Assembly (NCBI GenBank): GCA_965224745.1
Contig: CBDCZY010000002.1
Span: forward strand, 868,001-932,000
From: CBDCZY01 sp965224745
Lineage (GTDB): Bacteria; Pseudomonadota; Gammaproteobacteria; Methylococcales; Methylomonadaceae
Direction: 5' to 3'
Length of the DNA stretch: 64,000 bases
Shown: positions 18,000-26,655 of the stretch, in pieces
Position numbering within the stretch: position 1 is the stretch's first letter
How the letters are laid out: each line of letters opens with the position of its first letter
Program-made: the position numbers and the translations under genes
The notes under the pieces: model-generated
Databases searched by the model: none
What the model was told of the DNA's origin: nothing
Seen by the model: only the letters and a program-made list of their open reading frames with translations

Positions 18000-19511
18000 T
18001 TGTCCGGTAAACACATCACTCAATTACAGGAAAATAGTTATATGAAAAATCGTCAGACAGGTTGTACGCAGGAGACATCCGCAGCAAAAGCCGGCATCAG
18101 TGTTCGATCAGGTTGCCGGATCGAAAAAGGTGAAAGAGCTGAACACAAAGAACGAAAGTGGCGAACGCGCAAAGATCCATTAGAAGCCGTATGGGACTCA
18201 GAACTGGTTCCGTTATTAGAAGATGAATCGTCCTTAACTGGCATTACCCTGTGGGAGCATCTGGATGAGCAGCATCCGGGAAAGTATCCAGAGAAATACC
18301 TTCGGACACTGCAAAGACGTGTTAAACACTGGCAGGCCACACAAGGCCCGGACAAAGAAGTCATGTTTCGTCAGTCGGTACCTGCGGGTCATCAGGGACT
18401 ATCTGATTTTACGCACCCCAATACCGTCATTACGATAGACGGGAAGGCGTTCGCACATTTACTGTACCAGTTTCGCCTGGCTTTTAGTGGTTGGCGTCAT
18501 GTCCATGTTATTCAGGGCGGAGAAAGCTACAGTGCACTGGCTGACGGCTTACAAAGTGCATTACACACCTTAGGCGGTTCACCAAAGGAACATCGTACAG
18601 ACAGCCTCAGTGCGGCTTACGTCAATAACGTAGAAAAACAGCGACTGACGGAAGACTATCATGATTTATGTAAGCATTATGGCATGCGGCCCACCATCAA
18701 TAATCTGGGCATTAGTCATGAAAATGGCGCCATTGAAGCACCGCATGGCTCATTAAAACGTCGCATTGATCAAGCCATAAAGTTACGCGGTTCGAATGAT
18801 TTTTCTACACTCCGTGCTTATCGAGAGTTTCTTGAACACATTGTCGACAAACTGAACAGACGATGCAAAGGCAGGTTGGCCGAAGAGCACAAAACCCTGT
18901 TAGCCTTACCCAAACACCGATTTGTTGATTATGCTGAGCTGTCGGTAAAAGTCACCACCAGCAGTACCATTGCTGTAAAACGCGCATTGTATACCGTCCC
19001 TTCACGCCTTATCGGTGAAAGCGTCAGGGTGCATCTCTACCATGATCGTTTGGTCTGCTTTGTTGGCCAAACTCGGGTGATCAATCTGCCTCGGATTTAT
19101 CCAACAACGCCCACCGGCCGAGCGCGACGAATAGATTACCGGCATATCATTCATTCTCTGGCAGCCAAACCACAAGCCTTCCGCTTCTCACAGTTTCGCG
19201 ATAATATTTTGCCTAACACGCAATATCGGGCTTTATGGAAGCAGGCAGAGAAACAGTTTACACCGCAAGAAGCATGCAAGTGGATGGTTGCTGTTTTACG
19301 CTTTGCCTATGATTATGATTGCGAAAGTGCCCTGGCAACTGAGCTAATGCGACAGGCAGAACAAGGTGCCTTGCCCGATTTAACATCCCTGCAGGCAAGG
19401 TATTTACAACACAGTACACCGCCACCGATACCGCTACGCCAACACCAGGTTGCTGACTATGATCAACTACTGACCGGTCAGTGGATGAGACAGGAGGTGT
19501 GCTGTGAGTGA
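18000..19511 (+). CDS. istA: IS21-family transposase IstA
   Basis: A 503-residue DDE transposase. Integrase-core signs include VITIDGKAFAHLLYQF (Asp region), EHRTDSLSAAY (second Asp) and ISHENGAIEAPHGSLKRRID (catalytic Glu), followed by a C-terminal beta domain (SSTIAVKRALYTVPSRLIG). The start is TTG at 18000, with a strong AGGAGG eight bases or so upstream. Its end overlaps the istB start, indicating translational coupling. Confidence 0.92.
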   Translation: MSGKHITQLQENSYMKNRQTGCTQETSAAKAGISVRSGCRIEKGERAEHKERKWRTRKDPLEAVWDSELVPLLEDESSLTGITLWEHLDEQHPGKYPEKYLRTLQRRVKHWQATQGPDKEVMFRQSVPAGHQGLSDFTHPNTVITIDGKAFAHLLYQFRLAFSGWRHVHVIQGGESYSALADGLQSALHTLGGSPKEHRTDSLSAAYVNNVEKQRLTEDYHDLCKHYGMRPTINNLGISHENGAIEAPHGSLKRRIDQAIKLRGSNDFSTLRAYREFLEHIVDKLNRRCKGRLAEEHKTLLALPKHRFVDYAELSVKVTTSSTIAVKRALYTVPSRLIGESVRVHLYHDRLVCFVGQTRVINLPRIYPTTPTGRARRIDYRHIIHSLAAKPQAFRFSQFRDNILPNTQYRALWKQAEKQFTPQEACKWMVAVLRFAYDYDCESALATELMRQAEQGALPDLTSLQARYLQHSTPPPIPLRQHQVADYDQLLTGQWMRQEVCCE

Positions 19512-20241
19512 TGGTTTGCCAATGATGTTAAAAGAACTTCGCTTGCTGGCTTTTTGGCAATATTATGAAGCTTATCAGGAACAGGCCACAAAACAGGCAT
19601 GGGGCTATAGCCAATACCTGTCTAAACTGTGTGAAAATGAAATTGCACGGCGCTTTGAAACGCGAGTTTGCAACTGGACCAAAGAAGCCAAATTACCCCG
19701 GGGCAAAAGTTTTGCCACCTTAGGCTTTGATGAATTACCGGAAACCATTCAAAAGAAAGTGATTGGGCTGCGCGATAATACCCAGTGGGCGCTACAGGCA
19801 GATAATGTTTTATTGATTGGCCCTTCCGGTGTCGGTAAATCGCATATTGCTTCTGCTTTGGGGCTTCATCTTATCGAACAAGGCATCCGGGTAAAATGGT
19901 TGGCTGCCACCGCACTGGTGCAATTACTGCAGCAGGCCAAAAAAGAGCTGGATTTAATGGCTGTGATGAGTCGACTGGATAAATATCGTGTACTCATTAT
20001 CGATGATATTGGTTATGTTAAAAAAACGGATTCAGAAACCCAGGTCCTGTTTGAGTTTATTGCTCATCGTTATGAAAGTGGCAGCTTGATCATCACATCA
20101 AACCAGCCATTCAGTCACTGGGATCAGATATTCCCGGATACATTAATGACCGTAGCCGCCATTGACCGCATTATCCATCATGCCACGATTCTTGAAATCG
20201 ACGGCAACAGTTACAGGAGGAAACATCAGAAAAAATCATAA
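19504..20241 (+). CDS. istB: IS21-family ATPase helper IstB
   Basis: An AAA+ ATPase of 245 residues, related to DnaC, which helps IstA select and remodel target DNA. Walker A is GPSGVGKS at residues 106-113 and Walker B is VLIIDDIGYV near 160-169; IITSNQPFSHW serves as the sensor region. It starts with GTG inside the end of istA. It is complete, so the element has both proteins required for transposition. Confidence 0.93.
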   Translation: MSDGLPMMLKELRLLAFWQYYEAYQEQATKQAWGYSQYLSKLCENEIARRFETRVCNWTKEAKLPRGKSFATLGFDELPETIQKKVIGLRDNTQWALQADNVLLIGPSGVGKSHIASALGLHLIEQGIRVKWLAATALVQLLQQAKKELDLMAVMSRLDKYRVLIIDDIGYVKKTDSETQVLFEFIAHRYESGSLIITSNQPFSHWDQIFPDTLMTVAAIDRIIHHATILEIDGNSYRRKHQKKS

Positions 20242-20441
20242 AAAACCTTAAACACTCAACCGGCCATCATAATTGTCGCCAAACCGGACAAAGTAATTGA
20301 CGCGAGACAGCTTATCTTATATTTACCTCATACCATTGTTTTCCATCGCTATATCATGCTCCTGGTAGCGGAATTGGACTCCGACCTCATTGTTTACGAA
20401 TAAAAACTGCTGCTTTAAATCAATTCGCAATGTTTAGTTTG

Positions 20442-20470
20442 CGATATATCACGAATATCGTGATATATCG
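20442..20470. promoter_or_regulatory. Near-perfect 29-bp palindrome, possible operator
   Basis: CGATATATCACGA and TCGTGATATATCG face each other across a 3-base ATA. The right arm also continues into a direct repeat of ATATCGTGA (20457-20473). Such dense symmetry in an intergenic region 170 bases before a gene suggests a binding site for a dimeric repressor; no regulator gene is next to it. The remainder of 20310-20645 shows no gene. Confidence 0.45.
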
Positions 20471-20591
20471 TGAATAAAGGCCATTGTTGTTTAGCTTTTT
20501 ACAACTGCTAACCACTCTATATTTGTTTAAAATCAATAACTTAATAATTATTACTAGGGCGGAACATTTTTGGCATCACTCATGCTCTAAA

Positions 20592-20636
20592 CCTAACGTA
20601 GATATTAAAACTACGTCATTTTAACTGAATGTTAGG
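20592..20636 (+). promoter_or_regulatory. Two competing hairpins at the ribosome site of the following gene
   Basis: ACGTAG (20596-20601) can pair with CTACGT (20611-20616). CCTAAC (20592-20597) can instead pair with GTTAGG (20631-20636), which overlaps the ribosome site AGGAG at 20634-20638, eight bases before the ATG at 20646. The two structures share bases and exclude each other, which could form a translation switch; this is inference. Confidence 0.3.
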
Positions 20637-20645
20637 AGATGAGAT

Positions 20646-22349
20646 ATGTGTGAACTATCAAAAAATGAAGTGAGCAAGGTTTCTGTAGGTAAACCCAGCC
20701 TTTACTTGATCGCTAAAGCAATGAATTTTATCTTATCGTTCCTATCCTTTACTTTTTGGGAAAGAGGACATCTAAACTTCCGATACTCTGGGCGATACAC
20801 CACAGCCCGAGAGAATACCAGAAGGATTACTCATGTTAACCAAAGTTGTCATATTATCGTCGCCGTCCTGATCGCGTGTGCCAGGGCAATGGTCGGCATG
20901 ACACCCGCAGTTGTGTTCACAAGTTCGAGCTTTGCGACACCAAACAAAGTTATCGCGATGAATCAAACAGTGACTCAACCAGTCGACCAAAAAGTGGGGG
21001 CATTGACAACGGAACAACGTCGGGCTTACCTTGAATACTATGCCCCCTTGATTTTAAAACGAGCTGATGAGTCGAAATCACTAACCAATCAGGGGGAAGA
21101 CTGGATGTCGAATTTCGATTTCGACAAGGATCAGCAGTTCTCGAACAACAAGAACAACTGGGAGAATATTCACGACTTTATCGAGGGACATAGGAATGAT
21201 TGGGACGTCAGACCTACGGTTTATACGGCAATAATTGAATACATGACATCTGCCGGAAAAGAAGCCACGCTCCTTTATCACCCTTATCAAGCAAAACAAA
21301 AGGGCTCAATTCATGACTGGGAGCGCATTGAAATCAAGATAGAAAACATCACGGGAAGCCCTGGTACTGGTGAAAACGTAGAATACATTGTCATCACTGA
21401 ACATGCGAAACACAATGTGCGACCAGGCCGTAGTGACGATGTTAACTTTATGAAGAGGAGCCCCAACGGCTTTCACCCGATGATTTGGAGAGCGCCACAA
21501 ACGGGAATCAAATTTTTAACACCTAACCTCCCTATCCTTGGTGAACTTCACTTCGTTGAGGACGGCTGGACCAGGGTCGACAGAGCAGTTCAATCAAACA
21601 GCAAAGCCAAAGTCAACATAAACAATCACGATAGTAAAGCATTCCACTACGTCTACGTTCCTCAGTCCGATCCGGAAGCCGTGGCATACTGGAATGCCAA
21701 AAAGCTGACTTCGGGGAACGCAAACACATTGACAGCTAATCGTAACAGTTCCACAAAGTACGCCAATGTCGAGCGCATCACTTATGAATTACAAGATTTG
21801 GCTGACATTCTTCCAACCTTCTGGGATGGCGGTTTCGTCACTCAACATTGGGATGGCGACGATATTGCCGTGCTTCTTGAAACTCCATTAGCGGGTGGTC
21901 TCGACGGTGGTCCAGATGTCCCGACCGGGCAACAAAGGTTCGAATCCAGGTCAATCGATATCGAGGATGACGATGAGGATCGAAATGGCTACATTCGAAA
22001 ACACTGGTTCTGGGGTACCTATCTCATGGGATGTGGTAGGAACAGCAAGGTCAAGGATCATGGGTTTGGTTTGATCGATCCCGATTCTTCCAGCTTCACC
22101 GGACTAGCTCTCAGGACGGGGGCACCCAATGGCTCGCGGATGATCGCCAACGGCGATCCGAGAAGTGAAGGTGAGTACTTCAATCAACACGACTACTTTC
22201 GTCATAGCGGCGATAAAAAGGGGAGTTGCAAGAACGGAAAAACCGATACATCGGGAGAAAAGGAACAAGGATTCTGGCTACCAAAAGACTGGCATCTCCA
22301 AGAAAACGGAGGTTTTGACGGTCGTTGGGTTCAACTGTTCTCCAACTAA
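20646..22349 (+). CDS. Secreted protein of unknown function, possibly NPP1/NLP-like; 5' end doubtful
   Basis: A frame of 567 codons. From about residue 70 it has a convincing secreted-protein start: a hydrophobic stretch (IIVAVLIACARAMVGM) ending SSSFA before TPNK. The mature part has RPTVYTAIIEY, GSIHDWERIEIKI and EYIVITEHAKH, loosely resembling the GHRHDWE core of NPP1-type proteins; this is weak. The first 65 residues read like noncoding DNA, although ATG 20646 has AGGAG. A second ATG at 20833 with GAAGGA six bases upstream would give MLTKVVIL fused to the signal peptide if one base were added or lost. The gene may therefore start there and carry a one-base indel. Confidence 0.5.
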   Translation: MCELSKNEVSKVSVGKPSLYLIAKAMNFILSFLSFTFWERGHLNFRYSGRYTTARENTRRITHVNQSCHIIVAVLIACARAMVGMTPAVVFTSSSFATPNKVIAMNQTVTQPVDQKVGALTTEQRRAYLEYYAPLILKRADESKSLTNQGEDWMSNFDFDKDQQFSNNKNNWENIHDFIEGHRNDWDVRPTVYTAIIEYMTSAGKEATLLYHPYQAKQKGSIHDWERIEIKIENITGSPGTGENVEYIVITEHAKHNVRPGRSDDVNFMKRSPNGFHPMIWRAPQTGIKFLTPNLPILGELHFVEDGWTRVDRAVQSNSKAKVNINNHDSKAFHYVYVPQSDPEAVAYWNAKKLTSGNANTLTANRNSSTKYANVERITYELQDLADILPTFWDGGFVTQHWDGDDIAVLLETPLAGGLDGGPDVPTGQQRFESRSIDIEDDDEDRNGYIRKHWFWGTYLMGCGRNSKVKDHGFGLIDPDSSSFTGLALRTGAPNGSRMIANGDPRSEGEYFNQHDYFRHSGDKKGSCKNGKTDTSGEKEQGFWLPKDWHLQENGGFDGRWVQLFSN

Positions 22350-22611
22350 TAACGAGATCGCCAATTATGCTGTAACGCTACCAACCAAATGAAACGACCT
22401 ATTCACGCATTTTTCAGTCAGAATTTAACCATCTCAAGTGTTTCTTGTAATCGGGGAAAGTGCGTGAATATTTGTATTTATATCCAAAAATGGAACTTCA
22501 GACAGTATTTCTCAATCCAGTTGATAGTAGCAAGGATAAAACTGCTTTTACTTCTCAATCGACAGACTGTGGAAATCCCGATGAAAACACAGTATGACCA
22601 ATGGTAATTGA

Positions 22612-22770
22612 GATCGATTACGTGCGTTTATCAAAAACAGAGCCAGACTGGACTCGTCGAAACAGCAACCGGCTATCGCATTCACTGCTTATGCAGCTAT
22701 AAGAAACATTGGCCAGGCAATTAAAATCGGTGAGACTCAGTATTTGATTTATCCGATTGACCAAGCATGA
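22612..22770 (+). pseudogene. Remnant of a receiver (response regulator) domain
   Basis: The frame after a TGA at 22609 encodes 52 residues containing QPAIAFTAYAAIRNIGQAIK and then ETQYLIYPIDQ. This matches the second half of CheY-like receiver domains, typically PAIALTAYA...ALxAGFQxHLxKPI. The conserved Lys of KPI is Tyr here (IYPI). MTNGN just before the TGA sits where MPxMDGY would be. The phospho-acceptor half is not found. This is the only content I recognise in the 532-base gap between 22350 and 22881. Confidence 0.5.
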
Positions 22771-22881
22771 GAAGAACAGCACCAACTTTATCTGGAACAA
22801 GTTGAGTACTTTGATAGTCGAAAATATGCGTTAAATTTCCCACCCAATTCTATCAACATCAATATAAAGAGGTATAGAACA

Positions 22882-24531
22882 ATGAAACGCTTTTTTAATA
22901 GTACAGAAACAATCGTCACCCAAGCCGTTGCCGGCACTCTTCGAGTATCCGGTAACCATTTGGCACGAGCTCATGCTGATAAATACCCTAACACTAAGTT
23001 TGTAGTCCGAAGGGATTGGGATAAATCAAAAGTTGCCATCATTTCTGGCGGTGGTGCTGGTCATGAACCCCTGCACGTGGGCTTTGTTGGCAAGGGTATG
23101 TTGACCGCGGCAGTGTCGGGTGATGTCTTTGCTTCGCCAAGTGTTACAGCCATATTAGCATGCATACTAGAGGTTTCCGGTGATAAAGGGTGTCTGCTGA
23201 TCGTTAAAAATTATACCGGAGATCGCATCAACTTTGGTTTAGCGGCAGAACGCGCAAGATTAGAGGGCAAAAAAGTTGAAATGCTGATTGTGGGTGATGA
23301 TATCGCGCTTCCAGAGTCACGACAACCACGCGGTATTGCCGGTACCTTATTCGTGCATAAAGCAGCCGGTTACTTGTCCGAGATGGATAAGACTCTGGAA
23401 GCAATAAAAAAAGAAGCCGAACAAGTAGCAGAGAACACCGTCTCTTTGGGCCTGGCCTTATCGACATGCACACCACCCGACGCGGAACCAGCGGAGTCTA
23501 TCGAAAGTCCCGAACTTGGGCTGGGTATCCACGGAGAACCAGGTGTAGCTGAAGTTGTTTTCAAAAGCGGTAAAAACATCGGTAAAGAAGCAGTTAGTTT
23601 GATTGTAAATAAACTGGCAGATGTAACGGATGAAAAAAAAGATTATGCGGTGCTTATTAACAACCTGGGTATTATGACGCCGTTGGAAATGTCCATTATT
23701 ACCGATGAGGTGCTTACCTCTCACATAAGTGGCCGTATCAAAGTAGTGGTGGGGCCAGGCTTGTTTTGCACCTCGCTGAATATGTATGGTTTCAGTCTGT
23801 CATTGCTCGAGTTAACCCCGGAAAGAAAGGAGTATATATCGGCAGATGTAGAGCCGCACGCTTGGCGTCCAGCAGTGGAACCAAAAACGCCTCAATTAAT
23901 GGATATAAGCCACTTGAAACTTACCCGACACTTTGAACCAAGCGAACATACTAAAAGGCGTGACATCATCACTGAAATTTGTACGGTATTGCTCAAATCC
24001 GAAACCAAAGTTGAGTTGGATAAGCTGGATGAAGTGGCAGGAGATGGTGATACAGGGAGAACATACACAACCGGGGCTCTTGCAGTTAAGGAGGAATTAG
24101 AAGCCAACAAACTGCCCCTTGACCATTTTGATTCCTTATTTAGTGCGATTGCTCAGATATTGGAAACTGCCATGGGAGGCAGCAGCGGTGGGCTTCTTGC
24201 CATTATGTTCACCAAAGCCGGGGCGTCTATTAACCAGGATAAGTCTTGGGCTGAAAGTATTGAATCAGGCATCGAAAGAATGAAGGAAGTTGGCGGTGCT
24301 AAACGGGGCTACCGTTCAATGATAGATGCCTTAGAGCCGGCGATAGAGGAAAGGAACAACCTTAAAGCTGCAACTGAAGCTGCCCGAGCTGGTGCGGAAG
24401 CAACTGCAAATATGATAGCTAAAGTAGGTCGAGCTGCAAAAGTAAACCCAGAAAAATATTTGGGAAAAAATGATGCTGGTGCCGAAGCTATAGCGCTTGT
24501 GTTTGAACATCTAAACAAAGAACTAAAGTAA
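22882..24531 (+). CDS. Dihydroxyacetone kinase, fused DhaK-DhaL (ATP-dependent type)
   Basis: Phosphorylates dihydroxyacetone to DHAP. The 549-residue protein joins a DhaK domain (residues 1-330) and a DhaL domain (about 350-549). DhaK landmarks are ISGGGAGHEPLHVGFVG and LGIHGEPG, with substrate-binding His217. DhaL has DEVAGDGDTGRTY, whose Asp residues bind Mg-ATP, and ETAMGGSSGGLLAIMF. The fusion matches the single-chain ATP-using enzymes rather than the PTS-dependent separate subunits. An ATG with AAGAGG upstream starts it. No glycerol or PTS gene is adjacent; in a C1-using organism it could recycle triose, which is inference. Confidence 0.93.
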   Translation: MKRFFNSTETIVTQAVAGTLRVSGNHLARAHADKYPNTKFVVRRDWDKSKVAIISGGGAGHEPLHVGFVGKGMLTAAVSGDVFASPSVTAILACILEVSGDKGCLLIVKNYTGDRINFGLAAERARLEGKKVEMLIVGDDIALPESRQPRGIAGTLFVHKAAGYLSEMDKTLEAIKKEAEQVAENTVSLGLALSTCTPPDAEPAESIESPELGLGIHGEPGVAEVVFKSGKNIGKEAVSLIVNKLADVTDEKKDYAVLINNLGIMTPLEMSIITDEVLTSHISGRIKVVVGPGLFCTSLNMYGFSLSLLELTPERKEYISADVEPHAWRPAVEPKTPQLMDISHLKLTRHFEPSEHTKRRDIITEICTVLLKSETKVELDKLDEVAGDGDTGRTYTTGALAVKEELEANKLPLDHFDSLFSAIAQILETAMGGSSGGLLAIMFTKAGASINQDKSWAESIESGIERMKEVGGAKRGYRSMIDALEPAIEERNNLKAATEAARAGAEATANMIAKVGRAAKVNPEKYLGKNDAGAEAIALVFEHLNKELK

Positions 24532-24641
24532 CACGCGCCCTATCAACTGCTAAAAAAAGGTTCTGAAACTATATAGAAAAGTACATTCTATTATTCGGTT
24601 AAAAAATACATAAATTTGACCAGCAACGGAGGACAAACGTC

Positions 24642-25541
24642 ATGGCAGAAAGTAGCAATAAAACTGAACCGCAACGACCTGAACAACAACAAATTGACGA
24701 TTGGCTTAAGTCTAGCCAATGGTCTATTGACAAGATATGGAATAGTTTTCATAACGGTTCTTATGAGGCAGAGGGCATTCCTATACAGATGATGTACACA
24801 AGCTTAGCTAATGCCCATGCCGAACTTGCACGTGTCCAGTGTTTAAACGGCGAACCCCACAAAGTATTTCGAGGGAGTTTTTCAAAGGCGGCAGGCTACA
24901 CAATCAAAAGTTTCAAGATGGCCTATGATCAAACTGACCCTGATTATATAGGGGACAAAGAATTACCGGATGTATCTTTTTCTGCTTATGGCTATGTCAA
25001 CTGGCAAAGTGTCAGCGAACCAGAGTTTATCAAAGGCATCTATTATGCCCTGATGGGAGCGGATTTTGAAATTGCACGAGAGCTTGCACAATTGTTTCGT
25101 AATCCAGGGGACGGGGTACTGTGTGGAAAACAAACAAACCGTTATGCCCATGCTCTAAAATTCGCAGTGATGGGCGAAAAAGATGCCGGGAAAAAATTGT
25201 TAAAACAGACTCTTAATGAGTTGGAAAGCGCTGAATTAAGTCTTCCTGACATACTTGAGTTGAGCGAAAATCGCCCTTTGTACGCTATTCTGGATAATGA
25301 TGAAGCCTTGTTCCATAGAGATGAAGAGCCGTGGTTAGAGTTCGCTTTTAAGCAGTGGCACTTGGTGGACTTTCTTCCAGCATTTAGTGATCGAAATAAG
25401 GAAAAAGGCACAAAACCAACGGATTTTTTTGGAGAAGATTATGCGGTGGCTCTAGTCAATCTTGCCATTTATTATGATATGAAGGTTAAGATTGACCACC
25501 TCAATTTACCCAAAGATTTAATACTGCAACCCGAGGGGTAA
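24642..25541 (+). CDS. Imm49-like protein, first copy of a tandem pair
   Basis: A 299-residue cytoplasmic, largely helical protein without signal or membrane segments. Blocks such as HAELARVQCLNGEP, FSKAAGY, FIKGIYYALMGADFEIAREL, YAHALKFAVMGEKDAG, LYAILDNDEALF and AIYYDMKVKIDH resemble immunity proteins of the Imm49 group, in which helical repeats alternate with A...G motifs; this is from memory and not certain. GGAGGA lies eight bases before the ATG. A second, diverged copy follows 49 bases downstream. No toxin gene is visible nearby. Confidence 0.55.
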   Translation: MAESSNKTEPQRPEQQQIDDWLKSSQWSIDKIWNSFHNGSYEAEGIPIQMMYTSLANAHAELARVQCLNGEPHKVFRGSFSKAAGYTIKSFKMAYDQTDPDYIGDKELPDVSFSAYGYVNWQSVSEPEFIKGIYYALMGADFEIARELAQLFRNPGDGVLCGKQTNRYAHALKFAVMGEKDAGKKLLKQTLNELESAELSLPDILELSENRPLYAILDNDEALFHRDEEPWLEFAFKQWHLVDFLPAFSDRNKEKGTKPTDFFGEDYAVALVNLAIYYDMKVKIDHLNLPKDLILQPEG

Positions 25542-25590
25542 CCCAATAGTTCACTTTTGTTTAAATGACTCGCAACGGAGGACAAACATC

Positions 25591-26505
25591 ATGACGGCAA
25601 GTAGCAATAAAACTGATCCGCAACAACCTGAACAACAACAAATTGACGATTGGCTTAAGTCTTGTCAATGGAGGATTGACACTTTATGGGAAGGCTATCA
25701 TGAAGGAGACTCAAAAAAGGAAAACGAACCAGAATCGCTAACGTATATAAATTTTGCTCGCTATTATGCTGAACTTGCACGCGTCCAGTGTTTAAACGGC
25801 GAGCCCTGTAAAGTGTTTCGGGAGAGTTTTTCTAAGGCGGCAGGCCACATTCTCAAATGTTTTAAGACGGCCTATGACAAAACTGACCCCGAATATGTAG
25901 GAGACAAAGAACCTGACCCTACTGGTTGGAGAAGTACCGCCTATGGCTGTGTTTGCTGGCAGCATGTCGCTGATCGAGTTTTTATTGAAGGCATCCATTA
26001 TGCCCTGATGGGTGCGAATTTTGAAATAACGCGAGAGCTTGCGAAATGGTTTCGGAAACTAGGGGAAAATGGGGACTGTGGAAAAATAGTTTACTCTTAT
26101 GCCCATGCTTTGAAATTCGCAGTGATGGGCTTAAAAAATGACGGTAAAGAATTGGCACAGCAATCTCTTAATGAACAGGAGGTTGCCCATTCAGTTACTA
26201 TTCCCTTTGATGAGCCGAGCAGGAGTCGTGCCTTGTACGCCATTCTGGATAATGACGTAGCCTTGTTCCATAGTGATGACGAGCGGTGGCGGTTATTGTG
26301 TGATTATGATGCGAGGTATTTGATGAAGCTCAGTCCAAATTTTACTGGAAAGAAAGAAGAATTAACGACAGTATCTAGCTTTTTTGCTAAAGATCATGCG
26401 GTAGCCCTGGCCAATCTTGCCATTTATTATGATATGAAGGTTAAGATTGACCACTTCAATTTACCCAAAGATTTAATACTGCAACCCGAAGGGGTAGTCC
26501 AATAA
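25591..26505 (+). CDS. Imm49-like protein, second copy of a tandem pair
   Basis: A 304-residue paralogue of the preceding gene. The first 26 and the last 25 residues are nearly identical between copies, and the middle is roughly half identical by eye. Shared blocks include ELARVQCLNGEP, HYALMGANFEI, YAHALKFAVMG, LYAILDND and YYDMKVKIDHFNLPKDLI. The ribosome-site segment CAACGGAGGACAAAC is the same before both genes. This copy has extra residues before the Tyr-Ala-Ile block and a different set of surface residues, as expected if each copy binds a different partner. Family assignment is tentative. Confidence 0.55.
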   Translation: MTASSNKTDPQQPEQQQIDDWLKSCQWRIDTLWEGYHEGDSKKENEPESLTYINFARYYAELARVQCLNGEPCKVFRESFSKAAGHILKCFKTAYDKTDPEYVGDKEPDPTGWRSTAYGCVCWQHVADRVFIEGIHYALMGANFEITRELAKWFRKLGENGDCGKIVYSYAHALKFAVMGLKNDGKELAQQSLNEQEVAHSVTIPFDEPSRSRALYAILDNDVALFHSDDERWRLLCDYDARYLMKLSPNFTGKKEELTTVSSFFAKDHAVALANLAIYYDMKVKIDHFNLPKDLILQPEGVVQ

Positions 26506-26655
26506 TTCACTTTTGTTTAAGATCGCTTTGAGCAGAACTTCTTTCAGATTACCCATTGGCTCCCAAAGCAACGGTTGGCAACCTTAATCAACTCCCGACC
26601 ACCAGAAGCGTCCATAATTTTTGTCTGCCTCGTCATTTTTGAAATGGAAGATCTA

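Larger units (their letters stand above)
17902..20309 (+). mobile_element. Complete IS21-family element with 6-bp target duplication
   Basis: The element runs from TGTTAGGCGACAATT at 17902 to the inverted counterpart ending ...CGCGAGACA at 20309, with TG...CA termini. Each end carries two tandem copies of a motif like GGCGACAATTA...CCGGT, as IS21 ends do. The flanks are identical: GCTTAT at 17896-17901 and 20310-20315. IS21 usually duplicates 4, 5 or 8 bp, so six is slightly unusual. It contains istA and istB and appears intact at 2408 bp. G+C is higher than in the flanking DNA. Confidence 0.9.
24622..26520 (+). repeat. Tandem gene duplication with conserved ends
   Basis: Two head-to-tail units of about 0.94 kb each, roughly 24622-25567 and 25568-26520. 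Each starts with CAACGGAGGACAAAC and ends with the same TTCACTTTTGTTTAA after the stop. The duplicated unit therefore includes the ribosome site and the 3' flank, so one event copied the whole gene. The ends stay near-identical while the coding middle has diverged. Confidence 0.8.

Noticed and set aside
22389..22607. 72-codon forward frame after the secreted-protein gene
   Set aside because: Hydrophobic, biased sequence without family features; it ends just before the receiver-domain remnant and is likely noncoding.
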